From Clostridia bacterium (GTDB lineage: Bacteria > Bacillota > Clostridia > Christensenellales > Borkfalkiaceae), in contig CAAGME010000040.1 of the NCBI GenBank assembly GCA_900770945.1, forward strand, positions 23,122-87,121: a DNA stretch of 64,000 nucleotides, written 5' to 3'. The notes beneath the pieces were generated by a model. It was not told the DNA's origin, ran no database searches, and saw nothing but the letters and a program-made list of their open reading frames with translations. A program made the translations under genes and the position numbers. Shown here piece after piece: positions 25,843 through 34,557 of this stretch; positions within the stretch are counted from its first letter, which is position 1, and each line of letters begins with the position of its first letter.

Positions 25843-27699
25843 ATGAAAAAACTAACATCGATTTTACTCGCGCTCGTCTTGAGCCTTACGCTCGTGTTTA
25901 CGCTTGCTCTGAGCGGGTGCCATTTGACCGACGAGGACATTTCGTCATCGACGGGCGGCGGGAACTCTTCTTCGACGGAGCCGCAAGCTCCGCAAAAAAC
26001 GGACAGGTCCGCTTACACCATTCAAGCCGCGGACGAAACTGTGAAAGCTCTCACCTTAAACGGGCTTTTCTTAGACGGAAAAAGCGCGCTTAAAGGCTAT
26101 ATGGCGGGCGACATGCTTAATTCCGCTATCGAAACTCTCGCAAAGAGTATTCTGGACGGGATTGTGGACGTAGGCGTAAACGCGGAGCAGCTTGCCGCGC
26201 AATTCAGCTATTTTGAATACGAATATTACGACGACGGCTCCTGGTACGCAAAAAAGGACGGCAAAAAGGTTCATCCCGTGCTTGACGCATTCCTTTCCTA
26301 CAAACTCGACGGAAGCGAAGAATTAAAGCTTAACGCCGAAATGCTCGACTATTACAAGAACGAAACGCTTTTGTTCATCGCCGGTTACGAAAACGACCAA
26401 AAATATCAGCTTTTGCTCACGATGGTTGACCAATCGGGCGTTATCGACACGATTATGCACGCAAAGGTCGGCGACGTGGCTAAGATTTTCTCGGGCGACG
26501 GCAAAAAAGTCGTCGAGGGCGTAAACGCTATCGCGGGTAATCTCACAATCAAGCAAATCGCAATACTTTTAGGTTTTGCCCCGACCGACTCCGCCCCCGC
26601 GTTTGCGGTGCGTATCGGCGCGAAAAAAGTTTCGGAAGTCATTGCTCTTATGAACAAGACGGACGAAGAAAAAATTGCCGAACTCAAAGTTTTGTTTAAG
26701 GATGCGACCGTCGGCGAGGTGGCTGCGTTTGTCGGCTTCACAGTTACGGACGAAACGGTTAAAGCCATGAAGGTCGAAGCCGTTCTCGACGATTACGTAG
26801 CGTTAAAAACAGGCGACTACGCAAAGAAGGTCGCGCTTGTCGAAAAGATGCTCGGCGAAACGACCGCCGTCGAACTGCTCACGTCGTTGCAGATACCCAT
26901 CCGCACGGATATGCAGGACAAAAAGCTTAAAGAACTTTCGGCGCAAGCGAACAGCGAAGCCGAAGGTAATTTCGAAGCTTACCTTATAGGGTTGTTCAAT
27001 GCGGTTTATTCCTACGCAGACCCGGACGCGGTGAGTGCGAAAATCGATTTGATACTTACTGCCGAAGTTATCCCCGGCGTTACCGTTTACGACGTTATAG
27101 GTGCGCTTTCCTCTAAGGATGCATTTGCGCCCGTAGCGTATAAGTTCTATCTCTACTTAGGCGGAACGGAAATAGGCGAAGAGGCGTTTGCCGCTAAGCT
27201 TAACGAAACGTTCTATCCGTTTGTCGAAAAGCTTGCGGGTATTTTCAACGAAGAAAAGCTTGTCGGCGATTACACAATAACCGGGCTTATTACCGCGCTC
27301 GGCGCAGAGGAAACTCGCGCCGCCGCCGAAGAGGCGATAAAAGCGGAAGCGAAAAAGCTCGAAGACGAAGCTTACGCCAAAGAATGGTTTGCAAAGCTTG
27401 CAACTACCCTTAACAAAGCTATGGCGGAAATCGATAAGTTCGCAAAAGACAATCTTTACGACTTGACCGTTCCTTTCAACGGCGGCAAATTCACGATGGG
27501 TGACGCGGCGGCTTACATAAACGCAATGAAAACCGGCGCAAAGGTTGACGAAAACAACTCGCTCTATAAACTTCTCGATAAAATCACCGTTGACGAAGCC
27601 ATAAAGGCTTTGAAAAAGATGTTTAAACCCGAAGGCAATCAGCCTGCACCCGATGTTCCTCAAACCGAAGGTACCGTCGGAATCGGCGAAGCCGCGTAA
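25843..27699 (+). CDS. Large secreted lipoprotein with repeated helical units, unknown function
   Basis: 618 residues. A lipoprotein signal ends with the lipobox LALSGC (lipidated Cys26), followed by a Ser/Gly/Pro-rich linker, so the protein is anchored on the outer face of the membrane. The body is acidic and alpha-helical with recurring units of the form K(I/V)xVxExxALxxF, for example TIKQIAILLGF, KKVSEVIALMN, TVGEVAAFVGF, TVYDVIGALSS, FTMGDAAAYIN and TVDEAIKALKK. I recognise no enzyme motif. It has a strong promoter and its own terminator, so it is probably well expressed and monocistronic. Confidence 0.8.
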   Translation: MKKLTSILLALVLSLTLVFTLALSGCHLTDEDISSSTGGGNSSSTEPQAPQKTDRSAYTIQAADETVKALTLNGLFLDGKSALKGYMAGDMLNSAIETLAKSILDGIVDVGVNAEQLAAQFSYFEYEYYDDGSWYAKKDGKKVHPVLDAFLSYKLDGSEELKLNAEMLDYYKNETLLFIAGYENDQKYQLLLTMVDQSGVIDTIMHAKVGDVAKIFSGDGKKVVEGVNAIAGNLTIKQIAILLGFAPTDSAPAFAVRIGAKKVSEVIALMNKTDEEKIAELKVLFKDATVGEVAAFVGFTVTDETVKAMKVEAVLDDYVALKTGDYAKKVALVEKMLGETTAVELLTSLQIPIRTDMQDKKLKELSAQANSEAEGNFEAYLIGLFNAVYSYADPDAVSAKIDLILTAEVIPGVTVYDVIGALSSKDAFAPVAYKFYLYLGGTEIGEEAFAAKLNETFYPFVEKLAGIFNEEKLVGDYTITGLITALGAEETRAAAEEAIKAEAKKLEDEAYAKEWFAKLATTLNKAMAEIDKFAKDNLYDLTVPFNGGKFTMGDAAAYINAMKTGAKVDENNSLYKLLDKITVDEAIKALKKMFKPEGNQPAPDVPQTEGTVGIGEAA

Positions 27700-27706
27700 A
27701 AGTAAG

Positions 27707-27743
27707 AAAAAAGCTTGCGGAAATTTTCTGCAAGCTTTTTTTT
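27707..27743 (+). terminator. Terminator of the large lipoprotein gene
   Basis: 12-bp stem AAAAAAGCTTGC / GCAAGCTTTTTT with further T residues. Confidence 0.9.
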
Positions 27744-27778
27744 GTGTGCCTTTGGCGCGAATATCGATTTACTTATTA

Positions 27779-27855
27779 TCCCCTCATCCACCGCCGACGC
27801 GACGGCGGTCCCCCTTCTCCACAAAGCTCGGCAAAGCCGAGCGGGCGAAGGTCGG
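27779..27855. repeat. CCCTCATCC-type palindromic intergenic repeat
   Basis: The segment has CCCCTCATCC, an inverted repeat ACCGCC / GGCGGT, CCCCCTTCTCC and a 7-bp hairpin GCTCGGC-AAA-GCCGAGC. It resembles a family of short intergenic repeats widely seen in gut Firmicutes. It lies at the left edge of the restriction island. Confidence 0.55.
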
Positions 27856-27884
27856 TGTTTGGGAAATTACGTATAACAAATACA

Positions 27885-27940
27885 TAAAAAATCCGCCGTT
27901 ATTGCAAAGACAGGCTTTGCGTAGCGGCGGAAATTTTTTT
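27885..27940. terminator. Bidirectional terminator at the left end of the restriction locus
   Basis: CCGCCG (27893-27898) pairs with CGGCGG (27925-27930), with an inner GCAAAG / CTTTGC stem, flanked by an A-run and a T-run. It ends the controller gene on the minus strand. Confidence 0.75.
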
Positions 27941-27944
27941 GCGG

Positions 27945-28157
27945 TTAAAATCGGTCTTCTTGCGGCACGTCCAACAAGTCGTAAATGTCCACTTGATAAA
28001 GCTTTGCCAAGGCGATTAGTTTTTCGTATTCCGGGCGCGAAATATCGTTTTCCCAGTCGCTGACGTTTGACTGACAAATTCCTAACTGTTTTGCAACATA
28101 CTGCTGTGAAAAGCCTGAGTTTTTTCGCGCTTCTTTAAAATTCTTACCGTAATTCAT
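27945..28157 (-). CDS. XRE-type controller protein of the restriction-modification locus
   Basis: 70 residues, almost entirely a Cro/CI helix-turn-helix (KNSGFSQQYVAKQLGICQSNVSDWE). Size and fold match controller (C) proteins of type II systems, which bind palindromes in front of the restriction genes. It is divergent from the methylase gene and two palindromes lie in the 67-bp gap. A TAAAAT hexamer ends 6 bases before the ATG and there is no ribosome site, so the mRNA is probably leaderless, as is known for several C genes. It could also be a plain XRE regulator; the operator arrangement favours the controller reading. Confidence 0.75.
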   Translation of the reverse strand: MNYGKNFKEARKNSGFSQQYVAKQLGICQSNVSDWENDISRPEYEKLIALAKLYQVDIYDLLDVPQEDRF

Positions 28158-28163
28158 GCTTTT

Positions 28164-28218
28164 ATTTTATCAAAAATGTGTACTACACATTGACAATTAT
28201 GTGCAATGCACATATAAT
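28164..28218. promoter_or_regulatory. Divergent promoters and two palindromic operators
   Basis: Plus strand: perfect TTGACA (28190-28195), 17 bases, perfect TATAAT (28213-28218), with the methylase ATG exactly 7 bases after the -10. Palindrome O1 ATGTGTACTACACAT (28176-28190) touches the -35; palindrome O2 TATGTGCAATGCACATA (28198-28214) fills the spacer; centres are 23 bp apart. Minus strand: TAAAAT (28164-28169) for the controller gene, with no good -35. Binding would repress the methylase promoter and could activate or repress the controller's own. Confidence 0.8.
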
Positions 28219-28224
28219 ATATAT

Positions 28225-28962
28225 ATGAACAATGTTGAAAACGCTAAGAAAAGCGAAAACAAAAGGCAGATAAAATCGAAAAAGAGGGTGGCGGAACACG
28301 GCGAAGTTTTTACTAACGAGCGGGAAGTAAAAGCTATGTGCGACTTGGTTGCGCAGGAATGCGACCGAATAGACAGCCGATTTTTGGAACCCGCATGCGG
28401 TGACGGCAACTTTTTAGCCGAAATTTTGACCCGCAAGCTTGCTACGGTAAAAAAGCTTTACAAGTCCAACCCGTATGACTTTGAGCGGTATTCCGTTTTG
28501 GCGGTAACAAGCGTTTACGGCGTGGATATTTTAGCCGACAACGTGGCTGAGTGCCGCGCAAGGCTTTTTAAGCTTTGGGATAAAGAATACAAAGCCGTAT
28601 GCAAAAAGGCGGTAAATAACGAAACGCGCGAAGCCATGAAATATATTCTGTCAAAAAACATTCTGTGCGGCAACGCCTTAACGCTTATGTGCGTTGACGA
28701 AAATCAAAAAGACACGGCAACGCCGATTATTTTCCCCGAATGGAGCTTAATGGTCGGAACAAAGCTAAAACGCAGAGATTTCCGCCTTGACGTAATGCTC
28801 AAAGCAAACGACAAGCCTAAAAAAGGACAACCGTCCTTATTCGATATTCCTGAAGAAATTCGTGAGTTTATATCGATTAACCCCGTGACGAATGAATATA
28901 TGGCGGAGCCGATATGCGAATATCCGCCAGTACATTTTAGGAAGGTGCAGGAAAATGGCTGA
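28225..28962 (+). CDS. DNA methylase-like protein, first subunit of the restriction-modification locus
   Basis: 245 residues from ATG 28225, which lies at the predicted transcription start; an upstream in-frame ATG at 28156 would precede the promoter. It has a SAM-binding motif I FLEPACGDGNFL and the VYGVDI strand, but I find no NPPY catalytic motif. The N-terminus RVAEHGEVFTNEREV resembles the start of N6-adenine methylases. I infer a partner of the following full methylase, perhaps for SAM or target binding. The stop overlaps the next gene by 8 bp. Confidence 0.72.
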   Translation: MNNVENAKKSENKRQIKSKKRVAEHGEVFTNEREVKAMCDLVAQECDRIDSRFLEPACGDGNFLAEILTRKLATVKKLYKSNPYDFERYSVLAVTSVYGVDILADNVAECRARLFKLWDKEYKAVCKKAVNNETREAMKYILSKNILCGNALTLMCVDENQKDTATPIIFPEWSLMVGTKLKRRDFRLDVMLKANDKPKKGQPSLFDIPEEIREFISINPVTNEYMAEPICEYPPVHFRKVQENG

Positions 28963-30511
28963 AACTTTTTTTGACAAAATTTACAAAAACAAGACTTTGC
29001 ACACGCCCGATGTTTTGTCGTGCTTAGCGAACCTATCTAACGACGAAGTTTTTACCCCGCCGGACGTGGTGAACCAAATGCTCGACTTACTGCCGCAAGA
29101 ATTGTTTTGCGACCCGAACGCCACGTTTTTGGACCCCGCTTGCAAAACGGGCGTTTTCTTACGCGAAATCGCAAAGCGTTTGCTTGTCGGCTTAACGGAT
29201 AAAATCCCCGACTTGCAAGAGCGTATCGACCACATTTTCCATAATCAACTTTACGGAATCGCTATAACGGAACTAACAAGCTTGTTGTCGCGTAGGAGTC
29301 TGTACTGCTCAAAGTACCCTAACGGCAAATATTCGATTAGCCATTTCGATGACGCGGAGGGGAACATTCGCTTTCGCCGCATTAACCACGTTTTTGTGAA
29401 CGGCAAGTGCAAATATTGTGGTGCGTCCGAAACTCAATGGAACCGCGGAGAGGGAAAAGAAACTCACGCTTACGAATTTATTCACACATTAACCCCGGAG
29501 AAAATTTTCAATATGAAATTCGACGTAATTATATCCAACCCGCCTTATCAATTATCCGACGGCGGCGCGCAAGCGAGCGCAAAGCCTATTTATCAAAAAT
29601 TTGTTGAAGCCGCTAAGATGTTAAAACCGCGATATTTAACAATGATTATTCCTGCGCGTTGGATGACGGGAGGAAAAGGACTTGACGATTTTAGAGAGGA
29701 AACGATACATGATAGACACTTTACTGTTTTACATGACTTTGCCAACACTGAAGATTGTTTTCTCGGGGTTGATATAAAAGGCGGGGTTTGTTATTTTCTC
29801 TGGGAAAGAGATAAGGAAAAAGCATGCGATATTTATAGACATGATAACAACGGAACGATTTTTTCTCAACGTTATTTAGTTGAAGAAGATGACGACATTT
29901 TTATTCGTTATCCGCAACTTGTATCAATTAAGCATAAAGTTTGGAAAAATAAGGCTGTGTCGTTTGAAACAATTGTGTCATCAAGAAAACCTTATGGTTT
30001 AGCAAGCGACTTTTTTGTAAATCCAGCAAAATTCGATTTGCCGCCTATATATGATAACCCCGTTCCCGACGGATATAGTATATTAGGTCTTGCCGCATTA
30101 AAAAGGGTAATTAAATATATTCCGAAGAATTATCCTTTGCCACGCAAAGACGGAATAGACAAATACAAGTTATTTATAACAAATAGCTATGGTTGTGGAG
30201 AAATAGGCGAAGGACCGGCTACGCCGGTCTTGGCTACGCCGGGAGAATTGTGTACGGAAACATTTCTTGAAATAGGAAATTTTGATACGCTTAAAGAAGC
30301 TAAAAACTGTATGTCGTACTTAAAGACGAAGTTTTTTAGGTGTTTGGTGGGAATAAGAAAACAAACACAACACGCGACAAAGCAGGTTTATCATTATGTC
30401 CCCATGCAAGATTTTTCAAAGCCGTGGACGGACGAAGAATTGTATAAAAAATACGGTTTAACGAAAGAAGAGATTGCTTTTATCGAATCTATGATAAAAC
30501 CTATGGAGTAA
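28955..30511 (+). CDS. N6-adenine DNA methyltransferase, Eco57I-like
   Basis: 518 residues from ATG 28955. Motif I is FLDPACKTGVFL, the catalytic motif IV is SNPPYQ, and a four-Cys-type zinc knuckle begins with CKYCG. The N-terminus DEVFTPPDVVNQMLDLL is typical of type I/IIG-like modification enzymes. The protein should methylate adenine at the recognition site and protect host DNA. From about 29640 the codons become AT-rich and unlike the first half, which fits an exchanged target-recognition domain. Near 30217-30242 an 11-bp sequence is duplicated. The endonuclease gene follows after 6 bases. Confidence 0.85.
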   Translation: MAETFFDKIYKNKTLHTPDVLSCLANLSNDEVFTPPDVVNQMLDLLPQELFCDPNATFLDPACKTGVFLREIAKRLLVGLTDKIPDLQERIDHIFHNQLYGIAITELTSLLSRRSLYCSKYPNGKYSISHFDDAEGNIRFRRINHVFVNGKCKYCGASETQWNRGEGKETHAYEFIHTLTPEKIFNMKFDVIISNPPYQLSDGGAQASAKPIYQKFVEAAKMLKPRYLTMIIPARWMTGGKGLDDFREETIHDRHFTVLHDFANTEDCFLGVDIKGGVCYFLWERDKEKACDIYRHDNNGTIFSQRYLVEEDDDIFIRYPQLVSIKHKVWKNKAVSFETIVSSRKPYGLASDFFVNPAKFDLPPIYDNPVPDGYSILGLAALKRVIKYIPKNYPLPRKDGIDKYKLFITNSYGCGEIGEGPATPVLATPGELCTETFLEIGNFDTLKEAKNCMSYLKTKFFRCLVGIRKQTQHATKQVYHYVPMQDFSKPWTDEELYKKYGLTKEEIAFIESMIKPME

Positions 30512-30517
30512 GAGAAA

Positions 30518-33427
30518 GTGGCGAACAATATCAGTCTTTCGGAAATTTTACATAAACGCCCCGCTGTTGTGCCGACTGTTTACGGCTACGTTCTGCCCGA
30601 CTTAAAGGACCATGACGGGTACATAAAAATCGGCTACACCGACCGAAAGGAAACGGAAACGCGCATTCGCGAACAATTGCATACGGCGGCAATCAATTTC
30701 AAGGTTTTGTTTAAGCAGTCGGCAATGCGCCCGGACGGAACGTGCTTTACCGATAAGGACGTTCACCGTTTGTTGAAGCATAAAGGTTTTTTGCAGCTCA
30801 ATGCGGGAGCGGACAAAAACGAATGGTTCCGTTGCTTGGTCGAGGACGCGCTCATAGCGATTGAGGAAGTCCGCACGGAAACGAGGTTCGAGGGCAGCCG
30901 CACGTGGAATTTTGCTATGCGGGGCGAACAACAACAAGCCGTTGAAATGACGAAAACGTATTTCGAGCAAGCGAAGCTTGACGACCCCGCGCGCCCGCCT
31001 AAGTTTTTATGGAACGCTAAAATGCGATTCGGAAAGACTTTTGCGAGTTATGAATTGTGCAAGGCGATGGGGTTCAAAAAAATCCTTGTGCTTACGTTTA
31101 AGCCCGCCGTGGAATCGGCTTGGCAAGAGGACCTAAATCACCACGTAGACTTTAAAGGCTGGCAGTTCGTGAGCAACAAAGAGGCGAAGTTCGACGCGAA
31201 AAAGCTTGACGAGCAGTTTGACGAATGCGACAAGACAAAGCCTATCGTTGTGTTCGGTTCCTTTCAGGACTTGCTCGGCACTACCGCCGCGGGCGGCATA
31301 AAGGCGAAAAACGAGTTTATACACGCCACAAACTGGGACATTATCGTGTTCGACGAGTACCACTTCGGCGCGTGGCGCGAAAACGCTAAGAATTTGTTTG
31401 AAAAATTCGACGAGGAAAACGACGATTTCGACCTTGAAAAATATCAGAAGGAAGAGGCGGGCAACGCCATAAACGAAACGTTTTTGCCCATCACTTCCGC
31501 GCATTATCTGTATCTATCCGGCACGCCCTTCCGCGCGCTTAATTCGGGCGAATTTTTAGAGGATCAAGTATTCAACTGGACGTATTCGGACGAGCAGTCG
31601 GCAAAGGAAAGTTGGGATAGCTCGCGCGGTGAAAACCCGTACGCGGCACTACCTAAAATGGTAATGCTTACTTACAAAGTCCCCGATTCGATAACGGCGA
31701 ACGTGGCGATAAACGAGGGGTACGACGAATTCGACATAAACGAATTTTTCCGCGCTGAAATTCCCGAGAAAGGCAAAGTCGAAACGGCGCGATTCGTGTA
31801 TGAAGACGACGTGCAGAAGTGGCTGAAAATGATACAGGGCAACTATATGCCGGTGGACGGCTTAAAGCTCGGCGCGGAACGCCCGCCTATGCCGTTTTCC
31901 GACACAACGCTTTTGAACGTGTTGTCGCATACGCTGTGGTTTTTGCCGAACGTTGCAAGCTGCTACGCAATGAATAACTTATTAAGGCAAAAACAAAACA
32001 ACTTTTTCGACGATTACAAAATAATAGTGTGCGCGGGAACGAAAGCCGGTATCGGCTTGGACGCGCTTGCGCCGGTACTTAACGCGATGGGCGGCCCGCT
32101 TACGACAAAGACAATAACGCTCTCTTGCGGAAAGCTCACCACGGGCGTAACCGTTCGTCCTTGGGCGGGAGTGTTTATGCTGCGCAACTTAAAATCGCCG
32201 GAAACGTATTTTCAGACGGCGTTCCGCGTGCAATCGCCCTGGGAAGTTATGGGCGATAACGGCGAAAAAGAGATTATCAAGCGTGAATGTTATATTTTCG
32301 ACTTTGCTTTGGAGCGCGCGTTGCATCAGATTTCCGACTATTCGTGCAGATTAAAGGTTGACGACACAAGCCCCGAACAAAAGGTTTCGGAATTTATTTC
32401 CTTTCTGCCCGTGCTTGCGTTCGACGGCGCGTCAATGAATCGTATCGACGCGCAAGACATTTTAGACATTACTTATGCGGGAACGTCGGCTACACTACTT
32501 GCAAAGAGGTGGCAGACCGCTCTCTTAGTCCACGTCGATAACGACACGCTCAAAAGGTTGCAAGATAATCGGGACGCGTTGGACGCGCTTATGCGGATAG
32601 AAGGTTTTCGTTCGCTGAACGCCGAAATTCAGACGATTATAAACCGTTCGGAAAAGGTTAAAAAGCTCAAAAAAGAAAAAGGCGACGAATTAACGCCCGC
32701 AGAGAAAAGAGAGCTGACCGAAGAAGAAAAGCAAGCTAAGTCTTTGCGCAAACAGGTGCAGGAAAATCTCTTGAAGTTGGCGGCGCGTATCCCCGCGTTT
32801 ATGTATCTGACCGATTACCGCGAACAGACGATTAAGGACGTGATTACGCAAATCGAGCCGGAACTTTTCAGAAAGGTTACGGGGCTTACCGTAAAGGACT
32901 TTGACACGTTGTGTTCGATTGGGCTTTTCGATTCGGAAAAGATGAATCAAGGCATTTTCGGGTTCAGAAAATACGAAAATTCGAGTCTTTCGTATACCGG
33001 TATCGACAAACACGAGGGCGAAGCGATCGGCGGTTGGGACACGGTACTCCGTCGCGAGGAATACGAGGCGTTATACAGTAAACAGCAGGCTACGATGACG
33101 GACTTTGAAAGCATTCTTATTCCCGAAAAATACCGCGAGGCGGCGGAAAAAGACGGCAAGGCGGCGGTCGGCGATGCGGCGGAAAAGGAAAAAGCCGCAA
33201 CAAGTGTCGCTCACGTTTCGGAAGATAATTCCGCCGAAAAAGAATTGGAAGAGATGCTTAAAAAAGTCAAAGTCGGCGTAACCGTATCGCACAAAAAATT
33301 CGGCGACGGCGTTATAACGTGGATAAGCGCGGACAACAAGTATTTGCGCGTTAAATTTTCGGCGGGCGAAAAGCAATTCGTTTTCCCGGACGCGTTTATT
33401 ATGGGCTTTTTGAAAGTTGAAAGTTGA
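30518..33427 (+). CDS. GIY-YIG/T5orf172-type nuclease fused to a DEAD-like helicase (restriction subunit)
   Basis: 969 residues. Residues about 17-55 (GYVLPDLK...YIKIGYT, then Arg-rich helix) look like a T5orf172/GIY-YIG nuclease. A superfamily 2 motor follows: motif I AKMRFGKT, motif II FDEYH, motif III LSGTP and a C-terminal RecA-like half with a KLTTGVTVRPW segment. The last 50 residues (HKKFGDGVITWISADNKYL) resemble the Tudor-like tail of UvrD/PcrA helicases. I infer an ATP-dependent endonuclease that works with the two methylase genes. A 3' TTGAAAG repeat encroaches on the stop codon. Confidence 0.78.
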   Translation: MANNISLSEILHKRPAVVPTVYGYVLPDLKDHDGYIKIGYTDRKETETRIREQLHTAAINFKVLFKQSAMRPDGTCFTDKDVHRLLKHKGFLQLNAGADKNEWFRCLVEDALIAIEEVRTETRFEGSRTWNFAMRGEQQQAVEMTKTYFEQAKLDDPARPPKFLWNAKMRFGKTFASYELCKAMGFKKILVLTFKPAVESAWQEDLNHHVDFKGWQFVSNKEAKFDAKKLDEQFDECDKTKPIVVFGSFQDLLGTTAAGGIKAKNEFIHATNWDIIVFDEYHFGAWRENAKNLFEKFDEENDDFDLEKYQKEEAGNAINETFLPITSAHYLYLSGTPFRALNSGEFLEDQVFNWTYSDEQSAKESWDSSRGENPYAALPKMVMLTYKVPDSITANVAINEGYDEFDINEFFRAEIPEKGKVETARFVYEDDVQKWLKMIQGNYMPVDGLKLGAERPPMPFSDTTLLNVLSHTLWFLPNVASCYAMNNLLRQKQNNFFDDYKIIVCAGTKAGIGLDALAPVLNAMGGPLTTKTITLSCGKLTTGVTVRPWAGVFMLRNLKSPETYFQTAFRVQSPWEVMGDNGEKEIIKRECYIFDFALERALHQISDYSCRLKVDDTSPEQKVSEFISFLPVLAFDGASMNRIDAQDILDITYAGTSATLLAKRWQTALLVHVDNDTLKRLQDNRDALDALMRIEGFRSLNAEIQTIINRSEKVKKLKKEKGDELTPAEKRELTEEEKQAKSLRKQVQENLLKLAARIPAFMYLTDYREQTIKDVITQIEPELFRKVTGLTVKDFDTLCSIGLFDSEKMNQGIFGFRKYENSSLSYTGIDKHEGEAIGGWDTVLRREEYEALYSKQQATMTDFESILIPEKYREAAEKDGKAAVGDAAEKEKAATSVAHVSEDNSAEKELEEMLKKVKVGVTVSHKKFGDGVITWISADNKYLRVKFSAGEKQFVFPDAFIMGFLKVES

Positions 33428-33442
33428 AAAAACAAATTTTTA

Positions 33443-33493
33443 TTCTCGTAAATTATTGACAATTCTCGCAAAACAAGGTATAATTTACGAGAA
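33443..33493 (+). promoter_or_regulatory. fic promoter with three TTCTCGTAA boxes
   Basis: Perfect TTGACA (33456-33461), 17 bases, perfect TATAAT (33479-33484). Boxes: TTCTCGTAA (33443-33451), TTCTCGCAA in the spacer (33463-33471) and TTACGAGAA reverse (33485-33493), about 20-22 bp apart, covering the whole promoter. They look like operators for the Fic protein's own winged helix. Confidence 0.75.
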
Positions 33494-33504
33494 AGGTGAT
33501 AAAA

Positions 33505-34554
33505 ATGAGAAAATTTGATTACAAAAAACTTGCAACTTGCAAATGGGATAGCACAATCGTCGAATATATTGCAAAAATTCACGAGATGAAAGGCAGACAA
33601 GAATTATATCTGAAACAAAAGCAGTTAGAACTTGACAGACTCGTTGAAATTGCGAAGATTCAAAGTACGGAAGCCAGCAATGCTATTGAAGGTATCGGGA
33701 CGTCCGAAACGCGCTTAAAGCAGTTGATTTCGCAGAAAACGACTCCGAAGAACCGAGATGAAAAGGAGATTGCGGGGTATCGTGACGCATTGTCGACCAT
33801 ACACGAAAGTTTTGAATATATTCCGATAACACCGAATTATATTTTGCAACTTCATAAGATATTGTATTCACATAATACCGAAGCGAATTTCGGGGGCTGT
33901 TTTAAAAATTCTCAAAACGAGATTTCCGCTGTAGACGAAAAGGGAAATAAGACTGTTTTGTTTGTGCCGCTTTCTCCGTTCGAAACGCCGATGGCAATAG
34001 ATAGTTTGTGCAGAACTTTCAACGAGGCAATTGATGACGGAAAAGTGGATGCGCTCATTCTGATTCCTATTTTCATTCATGATTTTCTTTGCATTCACCC
34101 TTTCCGTGACGGCAACGGAAGAATGAGCAGGCTTTTAACTACTTTGCTTTTGTATCGTTCCGGGTATTTTGTCGGTAAGTATATATCGCTTGAAAGTAAA
34201 ATCGCAAAGTATAAGGATTTATATTATGATGCGTTGTACGATAGTCAAATCGGTTGGCACGAGGGCAAAGACGACCCAACGCCTTTTATAAAATACCTGC
34301 TTATGACAATTCTTTCTGCGTATAACGATTTTGAAGAAAGATTGAGCCTTGTCGGCAATAAAAAATCGGCAACGAAACTTGTTGAGGGGGCGTTTAGAAT
34401 AAAAATCGGGAAGCTTACGAAATCCGATATTGCCGAGCTTTGTCCGACGATTTCCGTCAGCGCGGTAGAAAAGGGAATATCCGTCTTGATTAAAGGCGGA
34501 AAAGTAAAAAAATTCGGACAAGGGAAAAACACTTATTACGTGCTAACAGAATGA
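33505..34554 (+). CDS. Fic-family protein with inhibitory motif and C-terminal winged helix
   Basis: 349 residues from ATG 33505 (AAAGGTG site 6 bases before; an in-frame GTG at 33496 is part of that site). The Fic motif HPFRDGNGR is complete, so it should transfer AMP or a related group to protein hydroxyls. The N-terminal SNAIEG matches the autoinhibitory (S/T)xxxE(G/N) helix. Residues after about 275 form a winged helix-turn-helix (LTKSDIAELCPTISVSAVEKGISVLIK). The combination and flanking boxes suggest self-regulated expression. It lies next to the restriction locus and is likely part of the same defence island. Confidence 0.88.
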   Translation: MRKFDYKKLATCKWDSTIVEYIAKIHEMKGRQELYLKQKQLELDRLVEIAKIQSTEASNAIEGIGTSETRLKQLISQKTTPKNRDEKEIAGYRDALSTIHESFEYIPITPNYILQLHKILYSHNTEANFGGCFKNSQNEISAVDEKGNKTVLFVPLSPFETPMAIDSLCRTFNEAIDDGKVDALILIPIFIHDFLCIHPFRDGNGRMSRLLTTLLLYRSGYFVGKYISLESKIAKYKDLYYDALYDSQIGWHEGKDDPTPFIKYLLMTILSAYNDFEERLSLVGNKKSATKLVEGAFRIKIGKLTKSDIAELCPTISVSAVEKGISVLIKGGKVKKFGQGKNTYYVLTE

Positions 34555-34557
34555 TTA

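Noticed and set aside
27779..27855. CRISPR array
   Set aside because: Only one copy of a palindromic repeat is present, and no regularly spaced repeats or cas genes occur in the window.
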